Shown here piece after piece: positions 12,161-24,570 of a stretch of DNA of 64,000 nucleotides; the first letter of the stretch is position 1; the number at the start of each line of letters is the position of its first letter. Source of the stretch: Rhynochetos jubatus (lineage: Eukaryota; Chordata; Aves; Eurypygiformes; Rhynochetidae); the NCBI GenBank assembly GCA_027574665.1, contig CM050668.1, forward strand, positions 8,208,001 through 8,272,000. Direction: 5' to 3'. Both the position numbers and the translations under genes were made by a program. Under the pieces are notes generated by a model. That model saw only the letters and a program-made list of their open reading frames with translations, searched no databases and was not told the DNA's origin.

Positions 12161-13244
12161 AGGCAGCTGGTGCTGTTAGCCCTCCTGCCAGCACAGGTGC
12201 TTGTTTTCAAAGAGGGCCAGCATCTCTAGGTCTTTCTACAATAAATCCATGAATATTTTGTATTTTCCCAAAAAATCCTTAAAAAATAGTTTCATATGGA
12301 TACTGTGTCTGATAATGTAAATCCATGGTATTTCTTAAAAATGCTTACTTGAGGAAGGGATGTCTTGCCAAGAATGAACATCGACATTTGTTACAGCAAA
12401 TGCTGCTTGCTTTCTGCACAGTCTGCAGCCTTCGAGGAAATATCAGACACATGGTGTTTGTAAAAGATATATATTATTTTGACAAAATGTTGCCCACACT
12501 TTCTTATATGATGATTGAGAGTGGCAGTGCATTCACATAGTTGTAAGTGGCTTTTTGGAGCTGATAACATCTAGAGCAGGAGTGGGAGTAATTTATACAC
12601 AAATTATTTGCTATGCATGTCTGCTGATGCCATTTTCTAGAAAAATATTAATTGTAATTAATTTAATCTGGTCCTATGGAAATATAATTTTGACAAAGTG
12701 TGTTTCTTGCTGCCACAGAATGCTATTAACTCTGAGTTTTATGTGTTGTTAGTAATTTAAGTACTGTACCAGTCAAAATAACTGCAGATTGCTGGTACCA
12801 GGTGTCATTAATGCAGAGGAGCGTTTCTCCGCCCTAACCTTATTTTCAGTAATATGAAGGAAAAAAATGAAGATATTGTGCAGTTAATTAGGAAATTAAC
12901 TGTTACCTAGTAATCTTAAATTTTGTTTCCTAAAAAAAATGCCGCCTTCTGTATGCAGATCAGAGAGGGAAACACAGCGGTATTATTAATTCCTCTGCTG
13001 GAGGAACTGAGGAGGAAACTCTACTTAAGCACTTCTGGCAAATGCAGATAACTTCAAGTCAGTCTTTTTATGCACAAGCTTATGTGCATGAATTAAAATA
13101 TCACTGAGTAAATGGGGAAGGAAACTGAGTGGGCAAGTAAATATGATCTGAAATTGCAGTCGAGGATGTTTTCGTCTAGATGTAATGGGAAACTTTTGAA
13201 GTTATGAAGGAAAAGGAGGGACTACATTTATTCACCAGGCCTTT

Positions 13245-13375
13245 GCAATGTCAGTCGTTAGAGATTTTGAAGGAAAAGCTAGACAATTATCTGTCTGGAT
13301 GGCCTAGATCTCAGTGGGAAGATGTGCTTGGATGATTCATAGACCCTTCAATTTGGAATTTCTAGGATTTTTCCC
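13245..13375 (+). mobile_element. Ancient CR1-like LINE 3' remnant
   Basis: The sequence 'agagattttgaaggaaaagc', then 'tagacaattatctgtctgga', then 'cttcaatttggaatttctag' follows the order of the 3' end of old CR1-type LINEs (last codons, a short linker, then a TTTCTAGGATT-type terminus). It is far more diverged than the copies at 15641 and 42363, so it is probably an older subfamily. The left edge is uncertain; similarity may begin near 13140. Confidence 0.55.
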
Positions 13376-15640
13376 AGATGAACTTTTTTTGTGAATTTTG
13401 GTTTACAATGTATTCTGTTGAAATGGGTCCTGTTTCCCAAGTGACTCTTCTTTCTCTGTCAGTACTCTCATGTTTTCCTCATTCATCAATCTGCAAGTAT
13501 TTAATATCAATTCCTGCTGCTCACTTTGCTTTAGTTACTTCTCACTGATGGAAGTCTGCCTTTGTAAAGGGTTTTATCCCCATCCTTTTGGGAACTTGCT
13601 AGTAATAGCCCCTCAGATGTCACGTCCCTGTTAATGGCTGTTTCCAAGCTAGGTAGATATTTTTAATCCTTTTAATGTGTACTGTAATCAGGTGCTAATT
13701 TAGAGACCTTATATGAATCTAAGGAATATACACTATTAACCTAACTTGTAATCAACTGGAAGATGAAATGAGGTTTGTTAAACAAGAGCTAGTCTCCAAC
13801 AGATAACTTTTGCTGGCATTTATTATGTTCCTGGCTTTTTGTGTTGCCTGAATGCTACATTAATCATTCCATTCACCCGCACCTATTCAATACGGAATAA
13901 TGTTGCAGTCTTAGCCTTGGGCCTGGGGTTAGTCTCACTTGAAATTAATTTTATCACTTGAAGGGGGAACCCAACCACCCTGAATTCTGGGACAGTGACG
14001 TTTTTCCATGAATTTTCATCCATTTTGGAAAAAGTAGGTGTACAAGACTTGTTTTACCTATAAAAGGCCACCTCTCTTTTTCTGTGTACCCATTGCTGGA
14101 TTACTGTGTTTTTCCTGAAGGTAATAATTTTACCTCCCCTATGGAAAGGAATGCATGGTTATGGCTGAGGAAAGCAGGGAAGGCAAAGAGTTTTCAGAGG
14201 TGCCCTCCTGCAGGACTGAAGTGCACTGCTGGTTCATTGCAATGCCAGGCTGACAGTAGCAGAGGAAATAAATACATAAACGTCGGAAACCACTGCAGAT
14301 TTAGTAGGCCAACTTTCAGAAGAAATGTATAAGACTGGAGTGATCAGCTTTGAGATCACATCGAGAGCTGTCAACACAGCCCAGAGCCATAAATATTTAA
14401 TTTATCTTGACCCTTTTGATGTTGACAATCAATGTTGTTCTCTTCTGCTGCAGATCTGGGACTATTATGCTGACAGTGATACCAGTCAGTTTGTCAAATG
14501 GAATGACACTGTATCTCCATATTCTGTTCTTCATGGTCATGGGATTCTGTCAGAAGCCTTTGCACACAGTGCATGGACTGTGTCAAATTTATAGCTGTAA
14601 TCCTACTCAGAAGTAGAACAGACCAGCATAATGAGGTAATATATCATGTTAATGATAGTTTTATGCAACAAGGTATACAAAGTGAAATTGTCTACCTGCA
14701 AAAAAAAAGAAAAAGCTCACATTAACTAATAATAAAATTCTGAATGCTTATAAAAGTCAAACGTTAACATTGTGGTTTTGCTTTGCCACCGCGTTTTTAG
14801 TTTATCATTACAGAAAAAACATTCAAAAATATTTGCACTTAGTTAAAGGTCTGATTTATCTCCAGCAACTGTGTTTTCTTTAGCTGACTCTGCCTGTTAC
14901 AAAGATTGCTGGAGAAACAGGCTATGGCTGTCCAGCAATTACACTGGCACATTGATTCTGTAAGACTAGAGAGTCTATCAGTGTTTAAAACTGAGTGTTT
15001 TAGTGAAACGGGTAAGTCATTTGAAGTGAGGCAGTTAAAACGGCGGTTGGTTTTGGCTATCAAAAGGGGAGAATTACACCTATGGTAAATGGATGATTAT
15101 TGGTCATCAGAGCGATGATAATTTTTAATGCAGCGTGTTTCATACCGGTAGGAGCTCAACAGCATAAGGTTTCCTGTGCAGTCCCTTCAGGTAGCAGATC
15201 TTCTGTGGAGTTTGGTTTGACTCAGCAACATTTACACAATGACTTATAGGTTGGAAATAGGGAATGACGCTACCATTTGAAACTCGATAGAGTGCTCTCA
15301 CGGTCCCTTAATGTGTGTGAAGTCTGAAGAAATGATATTCCCACCCAACTGTTCTGAGAAGTGCTACATACATTTTGTGATTATAGATCTCCTCCAGAAA
15401 AAGGGGAATTAGTGGAAATAAAGCATGCTCTGGTATCACACAGCGACCATAAACAAGGTGCCACCGCCTTTGGCTGTAGAAATCACTGTTTGTCTGGTAT
15501 CTCCCAACCTGGGGCAGGCCAGGAGTGTATCTGACTGATACTAACCATATGGTTGGAGTCCTGTTGGATCTGAATTCCAAACAATATCACAGCTCTGGTG
15601 GTAATAAGTTCTAAGTTACTCTGTGGGTAAGAGTAAGAGC
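13376..15640. other. Non-coding stretch; one candidate terminal exon
   Basis: No gene is established. The one item of note is an open segment at 14454-14594. It is preceded by a good acceptor (TTCTCTTCTGCTGCAG), has 46 codons and ends in TAG, and an AATAAA lies at 14731-14736. An A-rich run lies at 14700-14715. I see no transposon similarity in the rest. Confidence 0.45.
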
Positions 15641-16116
15641 AGGATGGATATGGACCTGTTGGAGTGAGTCCAGAGGAGGCCATGAAGATGATCAGAGGGC
15701 TGGAGCACCTCTCCTGTGGAGACAGGCTGAGAGAATTGGGGTTGTTCAGCCTGGAGAAGCAAAGGCTCCGAGGAGGCCTTATAGCACCTTCTAGTACCTG
15801 AAGGGGACTGCAAGAAAGATGGAGGGGGACTTTTTACAAGGGCCTGTAGTGACAGGACAAGGAGTAATGGGTTTAAATTGAAAGAGGGCAGATTTAGATG
15901 AGATATAAGGAAGAAATTGTTTCTTGTGAGGCACTGGGACAGGTTGCCCAGAGAAGCTGTGGATGCCCCATCCCTGGAAGTGTCCAAGGCCAGGCTGGAT
16001 GAGGCTTGGAGCAACCTGGTCTAGGGGAGGGTGTCCCTGCCCATGGCAGGGGGGCTGGAACTAGGATGGTCTTTAAGGTCCCTTCCAAACCAAACCATTC
16101 CATGATTCTATGACTC
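15641..16116 (+). mobile_element. CR1 LINE, 5'-truncated 3' end (about 475 bp)
   Basis: The copy runs from 'gatatggacctgttggagtg' through the conserved blocks 'gagggctggagcacctctcc', 'ttgttcagcctggagaagca', 'gggacaggttgcccagagaa' and 'gagcaacctggtctagggga' to 'ccattccatgattctatgac', the 3' terminus typical of avian CR1. It covers the last part of ORF2 and the short 3' UTR. The reading frame is broken by stops and indels. Plus-strand orientation is set by the order of blocks and the terminal GATTCTATGA. It is probably in the same subfamily group as the copy at 42363-42773. Confidence 0.95.
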
Positions 16117-16398
16117 TGGGCAGGTCAAAGGGAGGGAACCAGTTCTGGCTTTCTTCAGCAATGGACTATGTCCTGGTCTAATCTGAATTTACCTGTGCCC
16201 AGGGAAAAAAAAAACAGCAGACCATCTATTCCCCTTTTTCTTCAAACCGTTTTCATTTAATTAAAATTTGGAAAAACTTGAGTGAAGGGGTCAGTTTGGA
16301 GAGTGTACTATGACTTCAAAACAAAAAGCTGACAATATTTAGTTTTCAGTTAGAGACAGAAGTTAAATACTTCAGGTTTGACAATATTTTCCTCTTAC

Positions 16399-16480
16399 CT
16401 TGTGATGGGTTAAACCAGTGTGGTGAAATGCAGTATACAAGTAGTTTTTGAATAAGTTGTTTAGCAATTGACAAAAACGC
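16399..16480 (-). other. Candidate internal exon on the minus strand (unrecognised)
   Basis: Read on the minus strand, this 82-base segment is preceded by CATTTTAATTCAG and followed by a strong donor, CACAAG|GTAAGAGG. One frame is open throughout and reads AFLSIAKQLIQKLLVYCI, then ISPHWFNPSQ. The acceptor pyrimidine tract is weak. I recognise no family. It lies about 280 bases from a CR1 copy but is not CR1-like. The two-sided signal and open frame are seen; exon status is inference and may be chance. Confidence 0.15.
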
Positions 16481-19400
16481 CTGAATTAAAATGCGATGGA
16501 AGTCAGAGCATAAACATTTACAAAGCAGAATAATCAATAGGTCTAAATGTTTCATGCTGAGAAAATACCTACGAGAAGTTAGTTATGAAAAAATCCTGCT
16601 TCAAGGCATAATACAAATGTGACCAAAACAAACAGGAAAAAATAAGTGTGTTGAAACAGTCTCATTCTGAAGGAAGATGAAAATGCTGTGTTGCAACTGT
16701 ATGATAGCTTTGCTTTTATTGAAATGCATTCTGAAGTTGTCTTCCAAGTTTTATGTAATGGAACATGAACATTTAAAAACATTTCCTGAGAGTTTCTTCT
16801 CCCTTGCCAATACAATGTCTTAGAATTGGGGTGAAATTTTGTTTTTTGCAAAACTAACTACTTTTTTTTTTTTTCCAAATTCATTAAAATTTACGGATCT
16901 GCCATACAGTAGTTTTGCTTTTGTGCAGATTTTAAGGTAGGATTTGTGTGTTTTAGCAGTATGAATTAGATGGTACTGGCTTGATTTTAAAAACACTACT
17001 TGCATTAAAACAGGAAAGGTGGTCTGGGTAAAATGGTACGAGCTCCTGCAAAGAGAATTGCCTTTCTATTTTGCAGTTATTTCTTCAACATTAATTAGCC
17101 TGTTAATAGAAGGCAACAAATAGTTTGTCTTCCACTTTCTAATATTTTCCCAAGCATCACAGTTCCTGTGTGCAAGATGCAAACCTCCTTATGAAAAAGA
17201 GGAAAATCTCTGACCCATTTAGGTACATGTAGAACCCATGGAGTGACCAGTGAAGTGACTATGGTAATTGCCAAGATGGGAGTCAACAGGCAGTCCAGTG
17301 CCTGCTTTTGCTGGGTTTCTTCTATCTTCAGATGCATTCCTGTCTCTCACTTGCACTCAGGGACAACAGTATTCACCCAAGATCTGTATTTTATTATCTT
17401 GCTTAGTTTTTCCATTCTTTTTCGTCAGCTGAGATGGAAGGCTTAGAGCAATGTGAAGAGTCCGTGTGCATTACTTATCTGCTCCAGCTGACTGGAGGGA
17501 AAACAAATTGAGCACTGCAAAGCTAGCTGGTGTCAAGTATCTGGGGCACACTTATGATCTCTGCTACGGTTAGTACCTGGATACCGGGCAATTCTCACTG
17601 TGCTTTTCCTGAAGACACGTCGTGAGATGCTGAAGTGCTTTTAGCTCCACTTCACTAATGGGAAATTCAGCTTCTCTACAGTCGGAGGAGACACGGGGTC
17701 CCCTTCAGATACTGTAAAGTGTTTTAGACCCCTTGCTTAAGAGGTGATGAATTTCCCTCTGGACGTACCCACTTCTCTGCATAAGCTTAAGAAAAACACA
17801 AACAGCTTGCTTAGACGTGTGCAATTGCCTGCCTAGAGGGATGAGACAGGACTTTCATACTGATTCAGGAACTGAAAGGTAGACCAAGTGAACACCTAAA
17901 TTATGTTGTTCAAGGAGGTTTGTGTGCAGGAGACAGGAAATGTCCTGTCCAACACTTGGCCATCCTTCCTGTTCCTCTCCCAGGTTTGTTTGCTGTTTTT
18001 TCCCCTTTTGGAATTCCCTCTGGTGAACTTTCTTGTGGAGACCTTTACTTATGGGACCGTGTTGGATGTGAGTGTTGGTGTCTTATGTCTTTGCTATTTC
18101 AGTTGAGGCTGTAATGCTAGAGCTGTCTCATCTGGTTGGGAATTGAGTATCAGAAGAATTAAAATATAGTCAAACAACCAACTCACCTATGTTTGTGTTC
18201 TGAAATCGTGGAAACCTCCCCCAACCACTGCTTGCACTGTCCTCAGAACTTGGAGAGTTACCCTTGGGTCACCTTGGTTCGCCATGATGTTTTGCATATC
18301 TGCCATTGTCTCTTTATAATTCACCGGTGTGTGTTACAATTCAGAGCGTATTATTCAGTACAAAATACATCTAATATTTAAATTTCAGGTTTTGGACAAA
18401 TTACTTTTTAAATTGAAAGAGGCTGAGCTGACCTGATGATTCATCAGTTTAGGAAGGTAACTGCTGATATTCAACTGCTCACAACCAATGTTTATTCCAG
18501 TCTTACTTAAAATAAAGGTTTATAATCTCAGGAATTAGCACTGATTTGTAATAGTTTAGACAGGAAACAGGGAGTTATTTGTCTGTAGGGTCCTTTTAAT
18601 TTTGTACGTAGAAGACATTTTGCATGTAAATTATAAAAAAGTATTGCACATGTGGCAGATGGGCTGGAATTCTTACCTCGGAGGAATCCCGTTTGGAAGT
18701 GAAATGTATATTGTGTTTTGTTCTTGTCTTTAAAGTTAGGAAGAACGCAGCTCAACGGGAACTTAGGGAGAGGGGTTCATGAGGTGTTTATATCAACTGT
18801 TGTTCATGAGCAGACAGGAGCGAATAGCGTTTAACAGGAAATAGAAGATTAAACCCCTCCATGTGTGGCACCAAGTAGGAGACCCCCCAGACTGTGAATC
18901 TGCAGCCTCATGGAGCGACACATCCAGGGGCTCCTTTCAAGCTGCCAGCACAACTGGTGCTGAATCTTCCAAACAGGCCAGATGTTACTGCTCACTCTTT
19001 GCGTGGCTGGGACCCAAAGAGAAACAGAGGCCTTGCGTTTTCTTATTTTCACACTATCTCATGGGAGTGGGATGCAGCATAGATCGATTGAACTGCATGT
19101 AGTTTTCTAGGTGCACTGTGAGGTTTCCCTCCATTCCATGTTACAACAAGTGCTGATACTCTAGGGCCTCTGAGGTGCTTGCTTTGGTTTGCTGAGGCAG
19201 GCATCCAGAAAGGCTCAAGTCTCAAATCTGCAAATGGCTGTAGAAAAATTTTGGAAGGAGAACAGGGTTTTTTCATGTGACGGCAGCATTGCTATGTCCT
19301 GGCAGTGTTAGAAGGTGTCTGAATAAGATGTACAAGGCTAAAATTAATTGAAAAGGAAGGTAGCAGAAAGCTCTTCATGTCACAAGAATAAAGGCCGGCA

Positions 19401-20394
19401 AGCCATAGGCGTGAACAGAGCCTTGTGCAGTAACTGTAGGATGAGACACTGAGGGATAGGCCATCTGACACCTTACAGCCTAGATGTTAAAAGCAGGCAG
19501 TGCAGTCTGATGTGGAGTGTGTTATCCCGGTGTCTCAGAGGACACCACACTGATTTCCAGAGCTACTGCTGACCAGGGCCAGTTGATCCAGTGCTTTGTG
19601 GCTGGCTGCTGTGCCAGTTGCGCTTCTGACCTGTTTTTGGAAATGGTTTGCATCTCATGCAGTCCTTTCTAAGTTCCTACCAACGACGGGTACATAATGG
19701 CAAGGGGCTGTACCTTCTGGCATTGATAACTGCTGTCATAATGTGAACAACAAAGTCAAAAACCCCCGTGTAGGCTGTGCGCCCTACCACAGCATGGCAA
19801 AGGGCTTTGTTTGGGTGATGGGACTGAAGCCAACATCTGTGCTCTTCCCCCTAAGGCAAGCTGCCCTCCTGAACTCCAGGCCCCATGTGTTGAGGCTGTT
19901 GCTGGCAGCGCTGGATCCGTGTATGTGCCAGTGGAGCTGCCGGCACTGTGTGCATTTGCAACACAGGACTACGTTTTCCCATGCGCTTCAGGCTGTGCCT
20001 GTCGCATAGATGTGTGAAGCGAGAAAGGTGCTGCAGCGTTGTTCCAGCTCTCCTGCGCTCCAAAGCTTCCCGCCTCCTCTTGTGCAACACCCACCCTCCC
20101 TAGGAGCAATATCCTAAGGCTCCAGGCCTTTCCTGCCCTGCAGGCTAGGGGCCTGCTAATGGGTGACCACAACACACCCATCAGGTTACCTCCTGGAAGA
20201 CTGGGAGAGACCATCATTAGGGTACATTAAGGGGTCTGCAGCAGCCTGCCTGCACTGCGGTCCTTTGTTGTACATCTAAGAAAGCAATAGCTTTTAAATC
20301 CAGCCTTCTGTGTTGTGGCAGCATGTGGGTGCCTAGAGGCATTGAATTACTTACAGCCAGCAAGAGGAAAGTGGGGAGAGTGAATGTGAATTGC

Positions 20395-20414
20395 TATTAT
20401 TATTAATAATAATA
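20395..20414. repeat. Perfect 20-bp AT palindrome
   Basis: Bases 20395-20414 read the same on both strands: (TATTATTATT) followed by (AATAATAATA). Extrusion as a cruciform is possible but unproven. It may simply be two abutting ATT/AAT microsatellite seeds. Confidence 0.7.
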
Positions 20415-23400
20415 TTAATGAAAAAGCTCCCAAAGATCAAGGACTTTCAAATTAATTATTCCTAGTTACAATATACAGCATGAAAAGAGGCTGCCTAAAC
20501 CAATAATGGGCTTCTAGTCTTTTCCTTATTAAATTAATTTTGTTTCAGATCTTCAGCTTTTTCCCCCATCTGTGCAAATTTTTTATAAATATTTAAAAGA
20601 AGAATTAGAAAGGAAAGATTAAGGAGAGCAGAAGCAGCAGTGAGCCAGCTGAGAAAGGAGTATGGAAAAGAAATAACTTATGAGATACTGAAGCATTTTT
20701 GAATAAATATCCTTTCATTTTTATGACTATTATAATTCTTTTTCAAATACTCTTATGACCAGATCCTGCATTTCTTGTGCATTTAAATCTCCCATTAACC
20801 TCAATGCCACAGTATTCAAAGCACCCCATCTTGCCTTCCATGTGCTCAGTGGGACTTTGGATTTGTGAGGAATGAAAAATTGCACCTTTAGGATAATTGA
20901 GCCATCCTTTTATTCTAAAACTGATAGAGATTGAAGGTAATGAGATACTTCTGCATGAATCATACTTTCTTAAAATATGATCATTGCCTAGGTTCATCTG
21001 AACTATAGATGTGAGTTTTACTGCTCGCAATATGGATGAATATTAATTACGTGGTGGTTCTGTGGTTAGCTACCTGCTCTCTGAGCACGAAGCCATGCAT
21101 GGAAGTCCAGAGGTGACGCCCTACTTGTGTTGAAACCACTGGCAAACTTCTTGCTGACTTCAGTGGACCCAGAAAGTCACTCCAGACCCCTTAACACAAT
21201 TACACTCCAAAATATTTACCATTATCATTAGACCCTTTGGAAGCTTTCCAGAATGCTTTGCTCCCTTCCAGAATGCTCTCCTTTTGTTTGGGTAAGGCCC
21301 TTTATTCCAAGTTTATTGTTTGTGCACGTGTTGAACACCAAAGAAAGATCAGACTGTGGAAGATGTGCTCTCCTTGCTTTGTGTACTTTTTGCTACAATT
21401 CTCTGCATAATAGCATGATTTACACATGGTTTTCCATTGTTGGTATTTTATTTATGCAGCATTTTTGAGCTGATAATTTAAAAGCTTACAGTATCTTTTG
21501 AAAGTATCACTTAAATAGATCATTTAAATCTCAGTGGGGAGTCTCTATTTTTCCCCTTCAAAAAGAATGATGTTGTAGTTGCGAGTGTGTTGCAAATAAA
21601 AGGAATTGTTTTGACCAAAGGGGGAGAGAGATAAATCAATGTGCCTTACTCTTCTGTGATTCTATACCTCCTCTCACCCCCTTTACAAATCAGTCATAGT
21701 TGACTAAACAATAGGCATTTGGATGTCTAGCTGACTCATGTCTGTGACTGGTTGATACATACTTGAAGTAACAGGAATTTTGCACACCAGATATGTATAT
21801 TCCAGCTCAGATTCCTGTTCTGCTCAACCCAAAGACAGCTGCTTGGCTGGGAATTTGCAGAGGCAGCTGCCAGGGGTGCTGCAGCAGAGGCAGGAGGTGC
21901 GGTGGGAGCTGAGTCTGTCCTGTCTTTGCTAAGTGAGTGGTGTACAGGGCTATAACAGTCTGAAGCGTGACTTAGTGTGGTATGAATTCAGCCTGAAAAT
22001 AGGGAAACCCACCCTGTATAGTAGCATGAAAACCCCCAAACCCCACCTTTCTTCCAGTCTGCCTCTCACAGTAAGTTGCACGTCTCGAGGGCTGTCTGGT
22101 CTTCCCAGGTCGCTGCTGGTGTGTGGAGAGCCCTGTAACCCAGCAGCCTGTGGGGAAGAGGTGCTGTGGTGCCCTGCAGGGAGATACCCCATCAGGGTTT
22201 CCTACCTTGATGTGGATTGCCCCTGGAGGTGCCTCCCTTTCCTATGTTACATGAAGGAAGGCTGCCTTCTCAGTGTTGCACCACGGGTGTGGTGAGTCTT
22301 GTTGCTGGTTAGAGAGCGCTACATGCTGTCCTCTTGGTTCCTGAATTTGGTCATCAAGCAAAAACGTGCTCGGGAACAATTTCTTGGCATTGACAAAGCA
22401 TTCCTCGTCTTCTGTCATCGACCTGCACAGTCGTGACTTGGAGAGGGTCTCCATGGCTAGAGCTGTCAGGTACTGTGGAACGGTATTGAATAGGATGTTT
22501 CAAAATCATTTTTTGATGACATTAAGCTTTTGGGATGTATTGCTTTTAAAAAAGAACTCGACAACAAAGAAAGCGGTGGGGATAAGTTAGACTGTAGAGC
22601 TCTAATTCCAGCAGATTTCAGCCTTGTTTACATCCTAAGTGAACTGAACTTGATTGAGAGACTTAAACACAAGGGATGGGGATATTGATTATTAAACATG
22701 AAAAATGGATTTAGAAGAAGCAGTTACGCAAATGTTAATTAACCTGTGCATATTATAGAAGTCTGGTTTATTTTTTTTTCATGCGTGAGATGGGAATTAT
22801 ATTTTTTCCTGTTGTAACACTAGTAGAAGTTAATAAAACAGTTTTAAAAAATTAATTTCCCAGCTTAGAGAAAGCTTAAACTATGCCAACTATTATTTGT
22901 ATAGCCTTCTCTTTCAACATGTGGAAATGCATTTGTTGTTTTTCCTTTTCTTTCCCAAAGAAAAACCAATCTTATTAGGTCAGCGCTGTGTTTCAAACCA
23001 CTGTGAAATGTCCGTTTTATTATTTGAAAGTAGAACAGCCTTAGGATCTTCTTCAGGGTCAAAAATTAGTTGATAGAGAAAAGGCAGGTGGTGATAAAGA
23101 AAAGCTTGACAGGGAGTGGGGAGATCTGAGACCTTCCAGAGAAGCCTGTTCAGCACGTTTGATGGGATGTCTGTGCATGCATGGCCTTGTTCCTTTTGTC
23201 CCTTGGATCTGTGCAGTTCATAGCCTTCATGAGCATGGTGAACCTCAATGACATTTAATGTATAATAAATTATTTTGCTGGTCTCCGTTGGGGATGTGAA
23301 TTTATTACTAGTCTCAGATCTATTTCCTCTTTTGTAATGCTTTTCAGGAGGGGAGGCTCCTCCTAACAAAATGGAAATGTTAATTCAAAATTATTTTCTT

Positions 23401-23684
23401 TTCTGTTTTGCCATGGGTGATCTGTAGCTGTTAAGAACAAAATAAAAAACAGAACAGATGAAATGAGTAAATGCTGTATGGTAAGAAAATGGAAGAAAAT
23501 GAAGGGCTTACCTTTTGTAAAGTAGAAACAAATATGGTGCTTAGAGTTTTTGTTTGTTTCATATCCCTGTAAGAAACCAGTGTGGATTATTTTCTTGTAA
23601 TTTATATGCTTATAGGGGACAGTTCATAGTATATATAATAATAACAACTTTAATTTGCATTTCCAAACTACCTATTTCTTGCAG

Positions 23685-23744
23685 TATAGCTTTGCAAGGG
23701 TCCCTAGTCAGGGAACCTATTAACTATGCTACTCGCTTTTCTTG
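23685..23744 (+). other. Candidate 60-base internal exon (unrecognised)
   Basis: The acceptor CCTATTTCTTGCAG (23671-23684) and the near-ideal donor CTTG|GTAAGTAC (GT at 23745-23746) enclose exactly 60 bases. Only one frame is open. It reads IALQGSLVREPINYATRFS, enters with two bases from upstream and leaves with two, so it could be skipped without a frame change. I recognise no protein family. Chance pairing of splice-like signals cannot be excluded. Confidence 0.22.
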
Positions 23745-24319
23745 GTAAGTACAGAACTGCAGAGTTAATATTCTAGTACAGCTTATACCTGATGATGACA
23801 GAAGAATTGAATCATTAGAAACTTTTTCTTTGTGAAAACCCCTGATGTTTAGTTTAGCAACATCTGTAGGGTCACTTTCAGTATCATTCTGCATTTTCTT
23901 GTCATTTCTAATCGGCTCCTAAAATTGCACTGGAAAACAGGTATCATTTTTAACCCACTTAACTCAGCACCAGGTGATGAAATTAAGAATCTCTTTGACC
24001 ATTAGGGTAAATAATACATGACCCTACCTGACTAAGGAGGAACACTGATCTAAACTGCACAAGAGCAGCTGAAGAGACAAAGTCCTTCACAAGCAAATGT
24101 CTCTTCAGGATCTCTAGGGGCAAGAGAAACTCTCCAGGGCTGGATCTTTTCAGAGTGTGCAACGTGTTTGATCACTGAGCTGTGCAGGCTGGTGTGATGG
24201 GGATATATAAATCTTAATGGAACTTCATTCCATCACCCTTGGTACAGATAACAACCGCTGGGATATTTAGTTTAAAATCACTTAAAAAGAGAGGGTTGAT
24301 CAAGGCAGACAAAATGGGT

Positions 24320-24570
24320 CTTCAGTGGGCATAAGTTGAAAAGCAGGAAATACTGTTTAATTGTAAGAAAAAACTACTGTGTGGGTGATCACATGCTGGA
24401 ACAGCTTGTTCAGAGGGATTGTAGAGTCTCCATCCTTGGAGATATTCAAAGGCCAACTGGACACAGTTCTGAGCAACCTGCTGTAGATGGCCCTGCTTTG
24501 AGCAGCGGGGATGGACTAGATGATCTCCAGAGACGCCCTCCAACCTCAAGGACCCTTTGATTCTGTGCAA
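24320..24570 (+). mobile_element. CR1 LINE, 5'-truncated 3' end (about 250 bp)
   Basis: Conserved CR1 blocks occur in order: 'gttgaaaagcaggaaatact', 'ctggaacagcttgttcagag', 'gagtctccatccttggagat', 'gagcaacctgctgtagatgg', 'gagcagcggggatggactag' and 'ccctttgattctgtgcaata'. The terminus is of the ATTCTGTG type, unlike the GATTCTATGA type at 15641 and 42363, so this copy belongs to a different and probably older subfamily. No frame is intact. Confidence 0.93.

Larger units (their letters stand above)
7179..13244. other. Non-coding stretch with several structural motifs
   Basis: No gene is supported. The stretch holds a cluster of CAGATA palindromes (7936-8045), a MIR-like SINE scrap (8169-8218), a C-rich pyrimidine tract ending in a splice-acceptor-like CTTCTAG (10915-10960), a run of C followed by a short CA repeat (about 11840-11856), and a GC-richer block at about 11890-12235 containing G-quadruplex motifs. 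The longest open frame of the window, 161 codons on the minus strand at 10839-11324, crosses the pyrimidine tract. It translates there as a low-complexity basic and glycine-rich run, so I do not call it. Confidence 0.5.
16117..24319. other. Non-coding stretch with scattered candidate exons
   Basis: No recognisable gene. Contents include a poly-T run at 16861-16875, a GC-richer block at about 19780-20220 with several overlapping open frames that match nothing I know, a 20-bp AT palindrome at 20395-20414 inside AT-rich DNA (about 20380-20740), and a 12-bp direct repeat TTCCAGAATGCT (21246-21257 and 21266-21277). Splice-bounded open segments lie at 16399-16480 (minus) and 23685-23744 (plus). The stretch is otherwise unremarkable. 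Confidence 0.5.

Noticed and set aside
21650..21668. CTTCTGTGATTCTAT, like a CR1 3' terminus
   Set aside because: No CR1 block lies upstream in the expected orientation, so a 15-base match alone is not enough.
21933..22295. 120-codon plus-strand open frame ending at a GTGAGT donor-like site
   Set aside because: The donor is good, but no convincing acceptor precedes it, and the Cys/Pro-rich translation resembles no family. An overlapping minus-strand frame of 80 codons shows the region is simply GC-richer.
22980..23369. 129-codon minus-strand open frame
   Set aside because: It has no recognisable domain, ordinary composition, and no supporting splice or promoter signal. The length is within chance for 64 kb.
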